Shown here in pieces: positions 1-8,713 of a stretch of 36,760 bases of DNA. Position 1 is the stretch's first letter. The number at the start of each line of letters is the position of its first letter. This DNA comes from JBEBSD01 sp040394475 (GTDB lineage: Bacteria > Bacteroidota > Bacteroidia > Cytophagales > Spirosomataceae). Under the pieces are notes generated by a model. The model was given only the letters and a program-made list of their open reading frames with translations. It did no database searches and was not told the origin of the DNA. Where the stretch lies: the NCBI GenBank assembly GCA_040394475.1, contig JBEBSD010000062.1:1-36760 (forward strand), read 5' to 3'. The position numbers and the translations under genes are program-made.

Positions 1-140
1 TCCCAAGTTGGGCGTAGTCTGGAGACTACGCCCGAGCGTCATCGGTCTTCAGACCGGTTCAACTAAAAGTAGTCTATCTACAGTCGGTCAGGAGACCGAT
101 GACGCCTGCAAGTAGTCTGCAGACTACGCCCAACTGGGGA
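1..140. repeat. Nested palindromic repeat element (MITE/REP-like)
   Basis: The outer 20 bases (1-20) are the reverse complement of 121-140 with one mismatch. Inside lie further perfect inverted pairs: 10-20 with 23-33 (11 bp), 36-48 with 93-105 (13 bp) and 112-118 with 121-127 (7 bp). The whole segment can fold as one long hairpin or as several small ones. No coding frame explains it. It could be a non-autonomous mobile element or a REP-type repeat. The left end touches the window edge, so the true boundary is unknown. Confidence 0.75.
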
Positions 141-154
141 GGTGGCTTTCGGGC

Positions 155-330
155 TGTCGGATTTCAGCCATCAGCCATCAGCGAATCGTCTCTTAAAACA
201 ACCCCTAGATTGCTGAAAAAGAAGCTGACAACTGAAATCCGAAAGCTGAAGTCCGAAATCCGAAATCTGACAACTGAAATCTGACAACTGAAATCCGAAA
301 GCTGACAGCCGAAAGCTGAAATCCGACAAC
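155..330. repeat. Low-complexity tract of short CTGAAATCCGA-like direct repeats
   Basis: This stretch between the palindromic element and the first gene is made of imperfectly reiterated words such as CTGAAATCCGAAAG, CTGACAACTGAAAT and CAGCCAT. Similar words, for example CAGCTATCAGAAAT, recur at 7813-7826 and 8890-8917. Short ORFs over it on both strands only reflect the repeat and are not credible genes. It is probably a spreading intergenic repeat family; no function can be read from the sequence. Confidence 0.6.
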
Positions 331-362
331 ATTCATTCATAAACCATTTAACAGTGATCAAC

Positions 363-737
363 GTGAAAAAGTATAAAATCATCTTTTGGGTGGCAACGAC
401 CATCATTATCCTTTGGGAAGGCGTGATGCCGCTCAGCACCCTGCTCTTTGCACCGGAGCAAGCGACCGTCGGTACAAAACCGTTGGGCTATCCCGATTAC
501 TTTGCCCATGCGCTTATCATTGCTAAAGTACTTGGCGTATTAGCTATTTCCTACCCTAAAACACCGGGTAAACTCAAGGAATGGGCATATGCGGGGCTCA
601 CCTTTAATTTAATCTTCGCATTTATCAGCCATGCCTGCGTAGATCAGAACATCGGGTATATGCTGATGCCGCTGGCAGTGTTGGGTATCCTGGTCGTTTC
701 TTATGTGTATAACCATAAAATTCACACAAATGGCTAA
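363..737 (+). CDS. DoxX-like family small integral membrane protein
   Basis: A polytopic membrane protein of about 124 residues with roughly four hydrophobic helices: near the N-terminus (IIFWVATTIIILWEG), around residues 50-60 (YFAHALIIAKVLGVLAI), around 75-95, and at the C-terminus. Layout and sequence feel match the DoxX-like/DUF4870-sized proteins common in Bacteroidota; their biochemical role is not established. There is no ATG. GTG at 363 (reading M-K-K-Y-K) fits the usual N-terminus of such proteins better than the GTG at 354. Its last 8 bases overlap the start of the next gene, which implies translational coupling with the DUF1801 gene. Confidence 0.75.
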   Translation: MKKYKIIFWVATTIIILWEGVMPLSTLLFAPEQATVGTKPLGYPDYFAHALIIAKVLGVLAISYPKTPGKLKEWAYAGLTFNLIFAFISHACVDQNIGYMLMPLAVLGILVVSYVYNHKIHTNG

Positions 738-1110
738 GACAGATTATCAAAGCATTGATCAGTATCACCAGGCATTTAGCGGTGAATCGTTAGCGCGGAT
801 GGAAACCATCCGAAAGATCATTCACGAAGCGGCACCGGAGGTAGAGGAACGTATCAGCTATCAGATCCCTTGCTTTAAATACAAAGGTTATTTGATCTAC
901 TACTGCGCGTTTCCGAAACACATCTCCTTGTCGCATCCCTTTAGCGAAGCGTTTTGGGAGCATTTCAAGGCTGATCTGGCAGGGTATAAAACCAGTAAAG
1001 CGGTTATTCAGCTTCCAACGGATAAACCGCTGCCGGAAGGGCTGATTGAAAAAATCATCACCTTCAGGAAAATGGAGAATGAGGAAAAGGCGAAGAGCAG
1101 CAAGCAATAA
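730..1110 (+). CDS. DUF1801 / YdhG-like domain protein
   Basis: A protein of about 126 residues whose ERISYQIPCFKYKGYLIYYC stretch, followed by FPKHISLSHPF and a C-terminal lysine-rich helix, is the signature of the DUF1801 (YdhG/frataxin-like fold) family. Family members are small cytosolic proteins of unsettled function. ATG at 730 is preferred over the in-frame TTG/GTG region at 703 because it gives the family N-terminus (MAKTDYQSIDQYH) and overlaps the preceding stop in an ATGGCTAA arrangement. The gene belongs to a four-gene cluster with DoxX-like, SRPBCC and VOC proteins, a grouping often seen in this phylum. Confidence 0.8.
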   Translation: MAKTDYQSIDQYHQAFSGESLARMETIRKIIHEAAPEVEERISYQIPCFKYKGYLIYYCAFPKHISLSHPFSEAFWEHFKADLAGYKTSKAVIQLPTDKPLPEGLIEKIITFRKMENEEKAKSSKQ

Positions 1111-1139
1111 ATAAGTAATCACAACTAAATTGTACTATT

Positions 1140-1589
1140 ATGGAAAGTAATTCAGTTTCATTACACCGCGTCATCAAGGCAAGTCCCGAAAAGGTATTTC
1201 GGGCATTCTCGGACCCTTTAGCCTATTCAACCTGGCTGCCGCCTTATGGCTTTATATGCACCGTCCAGCAGATGGATTTTAAAATAGGGGGGAAGTACCA
1301 CATGACGTTTATTAATTTCAGCACCGGAAACGGACATTCCTTTGGCGGATCGTTTCTGGAGATAAAACCCTATGAACTGATCAAATACACGGATGTGTTT
1401 GACGACCCCAATTTACCCGAAGTAATGACAACAACCCTGACGCTGAAAGCGGTTTCATGCGGCACCGAACTGTACGTGGTACAGGAAGGAATTCCTGCGG
1501 TAATACCGGCAGAAATGTGTTATCTGGGTTGGCAGGAGTCGCTTGAGAAACTGATAAAGCTGGTAGAGCCCGAAATTCCCGATGCCTGA
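1140..1589 (+). CDS. SRPBCC family protein, AHSA1-like
   Basis: A 149-residue START-fold (SRPBCC) protein. It opens with a typical strand HRVIKASPEKVFRAFSDP, then W-LPPYGF, a central G-G-K-Y segment and a C-terminal helix beginning GWQESLEKL, which caps the hydrophobic cavity in AHSA1-type proteins. The family binds small hydrophobic ligands; 'Hsp90 ATPase activator' is only the name of the eukaryotic homologue and should not be read as a function here. The 3' end overlaps the next gene by 8 bases (ATGCCTGA). Confidence 0.85.
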   Translation: MESNSVSLHRVIKASPEKVFRAFSDPLAYSTWLPPYGFICTVQQMDFKIGGKYHMTFINFSTGNGHSFGGSFLEIKPYELIKYTDVFDDPNLPEVMTTTLTLKAVSCGTELYVVQEGIPAVIPAEMCYLGWQESLEKLIKLVEPEIPDA

Positions 1590-2001
1590 TTTAGCTGCTA
1601 TAGACGCCCCTGAACGTGGTGAATTTGTGAGTGCGGTCTTCATTACATTTTCCGGTAATTGCAGGAAAGCACTCACGTATTACCAAACTTGCTTTGGCGG
1701 TACTCTTCGTTTTGAAACGTTTGAAAAGGAATTAATAGGGTATACGGAAATGCCTGTCGTGAGTGGGGCGCTTGTTTCCGACAGCGTAACTATTTACGGT
1801 TCGGACCTGGTACACAACGAAGGCAGAACGCTCGGGAATTACCTGTCTATTTTTTTACAGTGCAACAATACGGAGGTCAGACAGGCGCTTATTGCAAAAC
1901 TGAGATGTAATAAACAGCCTCCTTTTGCCGGGAAGGACGACGACCAGAAACTGGTTGAGGTAACCGATGCTTTTGATGTGAGGTGGGTGTTGGGCGTTTA
2001 G
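1582..2001 (+). CDS. VOC family protein (PhnB/glyoxalase-like)
   Basis: A 139-residue protein with the vicinal oxygen chelate fold pattern: an N-terminal strand FITFSGNCRKALTYYQTCFGG followed by a short strand-turn repeat, and a C-terminal DAFDVRW segment close to the DPFGHRW motif of PhnB-type proteins. PhnB-like members are small dimeric proteins whose substrates are mostly unknown. The N-terminal ten residues before the fold are unusual, and the start overlaps the SRPBCC stop, so coupling is likely. This is the last gene of the cluster. Confidence 0.8.
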   Translation: MPDLAAIDAPERGEFVSAVFITFSGNCRKALTYYQTCFGGTLRFETFEKELIGYTEMPVVSGALVSDSVTIYGSDLVHNEGRTLGNYLSIFLQCNNTEVRQALIAKLRCNKQPPFAGKDDDQKLVEVTDAFDVRWVLGV

Positions 2002-2041
2002 CAATGGAAAAGTGGGATCCGCTTTTATGCCTGATCTTGTT

Positions 2042-2154
2042 TTTATGCTGGTATCCAAATTTTATGCTGGTATCTAAATTTTATGCTGATATCCAAATTT
2101 TATGCTGGTATCTAAATTTTATGCTGATATCCAAATTTTATGCTGGTATCCAAA
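2042..2154. repeat. 19-bp tandem repeat array, six units
   Basis: Six head-to-tail units of TTTATGCTGGTATCCAAAT begin at 2042, 2061, 2080, 2099, 2118 and 2137; the last lacks its final base. Variation is confined to two positions (GG/GA and CC/CT). Units 2 and 4 are identical, as are 3 and 5, so the array also has a 38-bp higher-order period. The unit length is not a multiple of three and the small ORF across it (1983-2183) is not convincing, so the array is intergenic, about 140 bp upstream of the TPR hybrid sensor. Confidence 0.9.
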
Positions 2155-2224
2155 ATGGTCTGTGGGGACACAGACCATGGTGAGCTAGTCGCCGGATGGA
2201 AGGTTTCGGCAGGGCAATCCCTTT

Positions 2225-2258
2225 TTTGTCGTGTTCTTGGAAAAATCCGTTAACTTGG
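2225..2258 (+). promoter_or_regulatory. Candidate Bacteroidota-type promoter for the TPR hybrid sensor
   Basis: A TTTG (2225-2228) is followed after 22 bases by TAACTTGG (2251-2258), close to the TTTG / TAnnTTTG consensus used by the Bacteroidota primary sigma factor. It would start transcription about 25-30 bases upstream of the ATG at 2293. The spacing is slightly long and the -7 box has one T fewer than consensus, so this is only a candidate. Confidence 0.3.
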
Positions 2259-2292
2259 AAGCGTATAGAAGTACAATCGCTTAGCATACAGC

Positions 2293-5169
2293 ATGAAAGA
2301 AAGGACTTTCTTTATCTTTTTTCTATTTCCGTACCTTATTTATGGTCAAAGTCGTCATGACGATTCGCTGGCTACTTGCCGGTATGAAGGGCTGTACAAA
2401 TCGACTATCTACGGTGATAAGCTCACAGCGAAACAGGCCCTCGACAGCTTAAAATATATCGCAGAACAGGGCCGTTACCCGGAAGCCGCACACTACTACC
2501 ACTTCTTTTCCGGAGGTTATTATTTTAACGTACACCAATTGTCTCTTTCTGAAGAACATTACCATCAGGCTTTGCGCATCGCCGAAAGGTTAAACTTGCC
2601 TCAAAATGCAGTGCATAGCAAAATCTGGCTGGGCAACCTGGCTTTTTTCGGAAAGAAATACTCCGACGCTGCGCGATGGCATAACGAGGCTTATGCACTC
2701 TCGAAGGAAATTGGTTACATTAACGGTATGTGCGATGCGCTGTTCGGGCTTTCGTCTATGGAGAGTGATTACCATAAAAAGATGGAACTGTATATTCAAA
2801 TAGAATCCCTGTATACCCAAAATAACGAAATCAGCCCGGTATTGTCCAATACCTACGAACACATGGGTACCCTCTACCTTAACACCCGTAACGATCGGGA
2901 AACGGCTGTTGCGTATTATGAAAAAGCCCTGTCCATCGCCACGCTTACCGATTACTCTTATGGAATAACCGAAGCGAACAAGCTGTTGGGTGAAATGGCC
3001 TTAAACGAAGGTGATTTTGAAAGAGCCAAGGGGTTTTTTGAGGATTTATATAAAGAGAACCTGGCGCGGAAAGATACGCTAAACCAGACGCACGCTTTGG
3101 TACAACTGGCTGAGGTCGACAGGAGAACTAAAAACTATGCCGAAGCAGAAAATAAAGTGCTTAGAGCCATAGACCATTACATTAAAAAGAAGGAAGCTTT
3201 CGCATTGACCGGAGCCCGGCTGCTGCTGGCACAGATCTACCTGGGGATGCAGAAACCCCATCTGTCAAAACCACATTTGGACTACGCCAATAATCACCAT
3301 CTAAACAATGAGGATACGTTAGCGTTCAAGATCAAGCTGCTCACTACCGAAGTGGATTACTACAGTGCGTTACAGATTTTCGATGAAGCTCTAAAAAAGC
3401 AAAAGGAGATTGACGAAACTAAAACCCTGCAAACCCGTTTGCTGAATGAAAAGCAGTTTTTAGAGCTCGAAACGCAATATCGCACCCGCCAGAAAGAAGA
3501 TCAAATAGAACTTTTATCAGCAGAAAATGAATTAGCAGAACAAAAAAGGAAAAACCAATTGGCGTTTTTTGGCGTAATAACGGTACTGATGGCCGTTGTC
3601 GGGTTGGCGGTCTTGTTTGCCTATCGCAATAAACTCCGGACGGCGCAGAAAATTAAAGAGCTGAACGAAATGAGATCGCGGTTTTTTACCAATATTTCGC
3701 ACGAATTCCGCACACCGCTTACGCTGATAAAAAGTCCGCTCCAACTCCTGCAAGCCCATCTGTCTGACGAAAAACAACAAAAGCAGTTGTCGCTGATTGA
3801 CAAAAGCGCCGACCGGATGCTGGAGCTCGTTGACCAACTGTTGGAGCTGTCAAAATTAGACAGCGGCGACCTCAAGCTCATCCTGAAGGAAGGCAACATT
3901 GGCTTGTTTTTGAAATCGATCGTTGGGCCGTTTGAATATCAGGCAAATGAAAGCGGATTTAACTATGCTTCCGACATCGAAGTACCGACGGAAAATCATC
4001 AGTTCGACAAGGATGTTATCGAAAAAATCGTCACCAACCTGCTGTCCAATGCCCTGAAATATACGCCCGAAAATCAGCGGATAAGCGTACGCTCGGTCGT
4101 GGAAAATGAAGCACTGAACATCCATATTTCCAATTCGGTACGCGGCCTGCAAAAAAGCGATCTGCCGAAAATTTTTGAACGGTTTTACCAAAACGCGGAT
4201 GGGCAGGAAGGTTTTGGGGTTGGTCTGGCACTGGTGAAGGAATTGGTTGACTTGTACAAAGGCGCCATAACCACCACATTGGCTAACGAGGTGTTGACCT
4301 TTCAGATTACGCTTCCGCTGGCCCAACATAGCACCGAAAATATTGTCGTGCCGATTGAAGCAGGCAACGGCGTACGCGAAGTTCATCACGTAGAAACTGA
4401 ATTCGACCATGAGTTTCCGGTGCTGCTGATCGTGGATGATCATGCTGAAATCCGGGACCTGCTGAAGGATATTTTCTCGGAAAGCTACACGGTGCTGGAA
4501 GCCGAAAACGGAAAGTCTGCGTTGAAGATCGCACAGAAAGAAATTCCCGATTGCATCATTTCGGACGTGATGATGCCCGAAATGGACGGTTTCGGGTTTA
4601 CGCAAGCCATCAAGGATAACGAGCTTACGTCGTTTATCCCCGTCATATTGCTTACCGCAAAATCCTCGGAAGAGACGCATCTGGAAAGCCTGAAAAGTAC
4701 GGCAGATGCTTACCTGACCAAGCCTTTCCACAACGAAATCCTGAAGGAAACGGTCATCCGGCAAATCTCCGAAAGAAAAAAGTTGCGGGAACGATACAGC
4801 CGGAAGCTGATTCTCAAACCGCTGGACATTGCCATCAATACTGTTGATGAGAAATTCCTTGAAAAGCTCGGTGTCGTGATGGAAAAACATTTGTCCGATA
4901 CCAATTTTTCTACCGATGATTTTGCATCGGAACTGGGAATGAGCCGTATGCAGCTTCACCGCAAACTGAAATCCTTATTAAATGTTTCCACCACCGAGTT
5001 CATCCGGAACGAACGGCTAAAAACGGCTGCGGAATTAATTCGCAAGGGGCACAACGGCATTTCGGAAGTTGCTTATACGGTTGGTTTTAATGATGTTTCC
5101 TATTTCTCCAAATGCTTCAAAGAGCTGTACGGTGTAACGCCATCGGACTATATGAATAATCCTGCCTGA
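2293..5169 (+). CDS. Hybrid two-component regulator: TPR sensor, histidine kinase, receiver, AraC HTH
   Basis: A 958-residue single-chain signalling protein. A signal peptide or N-terminal hydrophobic helix (FFIFFLFPYLIYG) precedes tetratricopeptide-like helical repeats over roughly residues 30-400, which form the presumably periplasmic sensor. A coiled coil leads into a transmembrane helix at about 420-441. HisKA follows with the phospho-acceptor at H470 (NISHEFRTPL), then HATPase_c with the N box near 582 (NLLSNALKYTPE) and G box near 641 (GFGVGLALVKEL). The receiver has D758 as phosphorylation site (ISDVMMPEMDG) and K810 (YLTKPF). Residues about 850-955 form an AraC-type DNA-binding domain. 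All catalytic residues are present, so it should be active. The stimulus and target genes cannot be read off; the downstream surface-protein locus is a reasonable guess. Confidence 0.95.
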   Translation: MKERTFFIFFLFPYLIYGQSRHDDSLATCRYEGLYKSTIYGDKLTAKQALDSLKYIAEQGRYPEAAHYYHFFSGGYYFNVHQLSLSEEHYHQALRIAERLNLPQNAVHSKIWLGNLAFFGKKYSDAARWHNEAYALSKEIGYINGMCDALFGLSSMESDYHKKMELYIQIESLYTQNNEISPVLSNTYEHMGTLYLNTRNDRETAVAYYEKALSIATLTDYSYGITEANKLLGEMALNEGDFERAKGFFEDLYKENLARKDTLNQTHALVQLAEVDRRTKNYAEAENKVLRAIDHYIKKKEAFALTGARLLLAQIYLGMQKPHLSKPHLDYANNHHLNNEDTLAFKIKLLTTEVDYYSALQIFDEALKKQKEIDETKTLQTRLLNEKQFLELETQYRTRQKEDQIELLSAENELAEQKRKNQLAFFGVITVLMAVVGLAVLFAYRNKLRTAQKIKELNEMRSRFFTNISHEFRTPLTLIKSPLQLLQAHLSDEKQQKQLSLIDKSADRMLELVDQLLELSKLDSGDLKLILKEGNIGLFLKSIVGPFEYQANESGFNYASDIEVPTENHQFDKDVIEKIVTNLLSNALKYTPENQRISVRSVVENEALNIHISNSVRGLQKSDLPKIFERFYQNADGQEGFGVGLALVKELVDLYKGAITTTLANEVLTFQITLPLAQHSTENIVVPIEAGNGVREVHHVETEFDHEFPVLLIVDDHAEIRDLLKDIFSESYTVLEAENGKSALKIAQKEIPDCIISDVMMPEMDGFGFTQAIKDNELTSFIPVILLTAKSSEETHLESLKSTADAYLTKPFHNEILKETVIRQISERKKLRERYSRKLILKPLDIAINTVDEKFLEKLGVVMEKHLSDTNFSTDDFASELGMSRMQLHRKLKSLLNVSTTEFIRNERLKTAAELIRKGHNGISEVAYTVGFNDVSYFSKCFKELYGVTPSDYMNNPA

Positions 5170-5436
5170 TAGAAACTCATGTTCACCGGAGGGCTATCGT
5201 ACCAGTTCCTCCGCATGGCGGCTGCCGGCGTGAGATGACGGGTATACAAAGACAAATTCCGTCCTTCTATGTTGATGCACAAACACCCCACATCATTTTT
5301 ACTCCTTTGTGTTTGTTAAAAAACACCCCGCAAGTTTCGTCATTGATCCGGTAAATAAAACGGGCCTCCCGGCGGTATTTTCCTAAGGGTGAGGTGTTTA
5401 CTTCCCACCTGGTACGGCATGTTACATAATTCATAA

Positions 5437-5468
5437 ACCCTGTTACAATAGTCACAGGGTCTTTTTTT
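5437..5468 (+). terminator. Rho-independent terminator
   Basis: ACCCTGT (5437-5443) and ACAGGGT (5454-5460) form a 7-bp perfect stem with a 10-base loop, followed by C and seven T residues. It reads in the same direction as the upstream hybrid sensor, whose stop lies about 270 bases away, so it probably ends a long 3' untranslated region or an unseen transcript. The rest of 5170-5580 shows no credible gene. Confidence 0.6.
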
Positions 5469-5580
5469 GTTTACTAATAGCTTTACGGACATAGAACTAT
5501 CAAGCGTCAGCAACGTAGCCCGGCAGTCCGCCGCCGCCCAATGAAATAAGGCGGTCCACACGGCAATGATACCTGGCTAA

Positions 5581-5657
5581 CACCTGCCACCTACCACCTA
5601 ACACCTAACACCTAACGCCTAACACCTAACACCTAAAACCTAACACCTAAAACCTCA
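5581..5657. repeat. Heptanucleotide tandem array (CACCTAA), 11 units
   Basis: Eleven uninterrupted 7-base units run from 5581 to 5657, six exactly CACCTAA and the others one or two bases off. The array ends 35 bases before the ATG of the adhesin gene at 5693, where promoter or leader sequence is expected. It is outside the coding frame. Such arrays can change length by slipped-strand mispairing, so variable expression of the adhesin is possible, but nothing here proves it. Confidence 0.9.
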
Positions 5658-5692
5658 GGCAAGCGTAAACAAACACTCAAAAACAAATTTCT

Positions 5693-7762
5693 ATGAAGCA
5701 CGCCGTTTACATTTTCCTATTCTTTTTGATCGCAGCCTCGCCGCTCCACGCCCAGGTAGGGATCGGTACGCTTACCCCTCAGGCTAAATTGGATATAACT
5801 GCTGCTGACAACGCCCTGTTGATACCCCGGGTAGCGCTTACCTCCACTACAGATGTCACAACGGTGGTCAACCCGCAGGGCGGGGCTTTGCCGGTTTCTA
5901 CCTTAGTATACAATACCGCTACGGCAGGTACAACACCCAATAACGTAGCGCCAGGATTTTATTACTGGAAGGATACCGCCTGGCAGCCCATTGCCGGTAC
6001 GGGCAGCGGGGAATTTCAAAAATTGGGCAACATCGTACGTAACACGACTAATACCTCAGGCGACCATTTTCTATTTGGCAGTACCTCGTTAAACAATATT
6101 ACCGGTACCGGCGACGACCGCCGTATGTTCTTTAATAAGGACAAAGGAGCTTTTAGAGCGGGGACTGTAGCCGGCACCCAATGGAACGATGCCAATGTGG
6201 GAAATAACTCCATCGCAAGCGGGTTCGGCACAATTGCTTCAGGAGATAATTCCACTGCCATGGGTATGGTGACAAATGCTTCTAACGTGGCTGCTACAGC
6301 TATGGGTAGAAATACGATAGCTTCCGGAGAGACTGCTACCGCAATGGGGCAAAACACAGAAGCTGAAGGCAATTACGCCACCGCTATGGGTTTTGGTACA
6401 AAAGCGACAGGTGATGCGGCCGTGGCTACGGGCATTAACTCACAAGCAGGTGGTGAAGGCGCTACTGCCATGGGTGGCGGTACAGAAGCTTCCGGTGTAC
6501 ATGCTACTGCCATGGGGAGGGGTACCACAGCCTCCGGCCCCGCTTCTGTGGCGATGGGGTATAATACGGAAGCCTCCGGCGATACGGCTACGGCGATGGG
6601 TAGCAGGACAAGAGCTATTGCAAGAAACGCAACAGCAATGGGTGAAAATACAACCGCATTTGGAAGTTCTTCTACCGCTATGGGCAGGAGCTCTACTGCT
6701 TCAGGAAATACGTCCACGGCTATGGGTCAGGGTACATCTGCTTCAGGAAATTATTCCACCGCTATGGGTTTTGGTACAAATGCTTTAGGAGATTATTCCA
6801 TGGCTATGGGGAGAGAGACAAGAGCCCAGGGGAATTACGCAACCGCAATGGGATTGGAATCCTGGGCAACGGGTATAGGTTCAACGGCTATGGGATATTG
6901 GAATGACGCTAATGGCAACTATTCGACTGCTATGGGCCATTTATCTAAAGCCCAGGGAATTTATAGTACCGCCATCGGACATGAGGCGATCGCTAGGGGT
7001 GAAACCTCCTTTGCAGTAGGGCACCATGCTGATGCCATGAGCCGCGATGCCGTTGCTATTGGAGCAGAGGCAATTGCCGATGGATGGAGATCTATAGCAC
7101 TGGGAACCTATGTAAATACAAATGGTTATGCGGGCAGTGTTGTAGTAGGAGATGGCGATTTTACAGATATTTTATCTGCATTCGAGGCAGTATCAGGAGC
7201 GAAGAATCAATTTGTTGCGCGTTTCGATGGTGGTTATCGCTTTCATTCTTCAAGCAGAGACAGGTTTATAGGAGTACAACTAGGTCATAACGCCACCAGC
7301 TGGAGCACCTTGAGCGACAGCACCCGCAAAGAAAACTATATAGCCGCCGATGGAAAAGCTTTCTTAGAAAAGCTCAAAACCATGCACCTCGGCAGCTGGA
7401 ATTACAAAGGGCAGGATAAGGCGCAATACCGCCACTACGGCCCTATGGCACAGGAGTTCTATGCGCATTTTGGCAATGACGGCATCGGCACCATTGGCAA
7501 CGATACCACCATTGCCACCGCCGATATCGACGGGGTGATGATGATTGTCTTACAGGCGCTGGTGAAAGAAAACGAGGAGTTGAAAGCCGAAAACGAAACC
7601 TTGAAAAAAGGGCAGCTTGCCCTGCAGCAGCAATTTTCCGAGCAACAAAATAAAATAGCGGCAGTGGAAAAAAGCCAACAGGAATGGATGGTTAAAATGG
7701 AACAGTTAGCGGCTGGCTATGCCGCGAACCGGGAAAAAGGGCCGAAGAAGGCAGAGGAGTAA
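5693..7762 (+). CDS. YadA-head-like repeat protein with C-terminal S74 chaperone domain
   Basis: A 689-residue exported protein. A clear signal peptide ends at HAQ, followed by the QVGIGTLTPQAKLDI opening typical of Bacteroidota S74 proteins. A conserved module (residues about 100-180, ending MFFNKDKGAFRAG) precedes 21 units of a 14-residue repeat (consensus S/A-T-A-M-G-x-G-T-x-A-S-G-x-Y) from S187 to about 480. This is the left-handed helix of YadA/Hep_Hag heads. The Peptidase_S74 intramolecular chaperone domain begins at S541-D542, with K546 five residues on; Ser and Lys are the self-cleavage dyad of the family. The C-terminus is a charged coiled coil ending KKAEE. No membrane anchor or T9SS domain is visible, so how it stays at the surface is unclear. 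A heptamer array lies just upstream. Confidence 0.9.
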   Translation: MKHAVYIFLFFLIAASPLHAQVGIGTLTPQAKLDITAADNALLIPRVALTSTTDVTTVVNPQGGALPVSTLVYNTATAGTTPNNVAPGFYYWKDTAWQPIAGTGSGEFQKLGNIVRNTTNTSGDHFLFGSTSLNNITGTGDDRRMFFNKDKGAFRAGTVAGTQWNDANVGNNSIASGFGTIASGDNSTAMGMVTNASNVAATAMGRNTIASGETATAMGQNTEAEGNYATAMGFGTKATGDAAVATGINSQAGGEGATAMGGGTEASGVHATAMGRGTTASGPASVAMGYNTEASGDTATAMGSRTRAIARNATAMGENTTAFGSSSTAMGRSSTASGNTSTAMGQGTSASGNYSTAMGFGTNALGDYSMAMGRETRAQGNYATAMGLESWATGIGSTAMGYWNDANGNYSTAMGHLSKAQGIYSTAIGHEAIARGETSFAVGHHADAMSRDAVAIGAEAIADGWRSIALGTYVNTNGYAGSVVVGDGDFTDILSAFEAVSGAKNQFVARFDGGYRFHSSSRDRFIGVQLGHNATSWSTLSDSTRKENYIAADGKAFLEKLKTMHLGSWNYKGQDKAQYRHYGPMAQEFYAHFGNDGIGTIGNDTTIATADIDGVMMIVLQALVKENEELKAENETLKKGQLALQQQFSEQQNKIAAVEKSQQEWMVKMEQLAAGYAANREKGPKKAEE

Positions 7763-8100
7763 GGTTGGTTGGTGATTTAGTTATCGGCCGTCAGCTATCG
7801 GCCTTCGGAAATCAGCTATCAGAAATCAGAAGAAGTCAGGCAAATAAATCGGTAAATGAATAACCTTTCGGCGAGCTCAGCGCCCGGCAAATCAGCAAAT
7901 CGGTCAATATTCAACCATTTAACAATCAGTAATTTAACTATAATTTATTCGAATGAAATAGCTATAAGCAATCAGAAATCTGTCATCAGAAAACAGATTC
8001 CGATAGCTATCGGGATACAAACCGGTCGATGAACCCTTCGACAGGTTCAGGGACAAAATGCTGATAGCTGACTGCTGATAGCCGATAACCTTTTATACAC
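7763..8100. other. Intergenic region with dispersed short repeats
   Basis: No gene is supported here. The first 20 or so bases after the adhesin stop are shared with the flanks of its paralogues. The rest holds the CAGCTATCAGAAAT word (7813-7826), related GCTGATAGC words near 8058-8090, and a CCCTTCGACAGGTTCAGGG imperfect palindrome at 8032-8050. Related palindromes occur near 13066 and 36361. The small ORFs across this region read through repeats and are not convincing. Confidence 0.6.
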
Positions 8101-8628
8101 ATGAAAACAATTGCAAAAAATCTTTTAAAAGCCCTTGCGCGGATCCTGCTCTTCCCATTGGTATTCGGCCTTTTCGGGCAGGCTTCCTGCTCCAAAGAAG
8201 ACAAAATCGACCCGGACGACCCGATCGTGGGCACCTGGCGGATGGACTACTTTTATTATTCAGCCGAAATGGATATTGAGGAAGTTACCGGTGTTATCAC
8301 TGGCATAGGCAGGGATATGGACAATGTGCTGATCACTTTCAATGCCGATGGCACCACGAGTCACAATGGGAGAACATTCATCGTGGAAGAAACGATAATG
8401 TTAGCAGGGCATTCAACCACCACGCGACGAACTACACAACCCATCATCCAAAACGGAACCTGGGAAATACGCGGAAATACGCTGATTGTCGATCGTCCGG
8501 GTGTTATAGCCCCATTGGTATATCCCATAGAATTCTGGGAAGACGGTAATGTGCTGAGCTTGGATGCACCACAGCAACTAGGGTTTGGCCCGGTAACAAG
8601 TATCGTAAGCTTCAGACGGGTAAGCTGA
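8101..8628 (+). CDS. Lipocalin-like putative lipoprotein
   Basis: A 175-residue protein. The N-terminus has lysines, a hydrophobic stretch (ILLFPLVFGLFG) and a cysteine after QAS, followed by acidic residues (SKEDKIDPDD); this looks like a lipoprotein signal with an imperfect lipobox. Next comes DPIVGTWRMDYFYYS, a G-T-W strand start typical of lipocalin-like Bacteroidota lipoproteins, then a series of alternating strands (VLITFNADGTTSHNGRTF, NGTWEIRGNTLIVD). Ligand and role are unknown. It lies between two S74 adhesin genes in the same direction and may be part of that surface locus. Confidence 0.65.
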   Translation: MKTIAKNLLKALARILLFPLVFGLFGQASCSKEDKIDPDDPIVGTWRMDYFYYSAEMDIEEVTGVITGIGRDMDNVLITFNADGTTSHNGRTFIVEETIMLAGHSTTTRRTTQPIIQNGTWEIRGNTLIVDRPGVIAPLVYPIEFWEDGNVLSLDAPQQLGFGPVTSIVSFRRVS

Positions 8629-8713
8629 GTTTCAAGCCCCGGAAGCGATGAAACGGACAACAACGCACACCATAGCAATCTTAAATATTAAAACAAAAGG
8701 TAAAACAAAAACC

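Noticed and set aside
1983..2183. Small ORF over the 19-bp repeat
   Set aside because: Its product is only the repeat read in three frames (FMLISKFYAGIQ), and the unit is not a multiple of three.
3856..4959. Long minus-strand ORF (367 codons) inside the TPR sensor
   Set aside because: It is an antisense shadow of the kinase and receiver domains, with composition biased to F, Q and R and no family resemblance.
6251..7130. Possible CRISPR-like regular repeats
   Set aside because: The 42-bp period is coding (14-residue YadA-head repeats) with no constant repeat or spacer structure.
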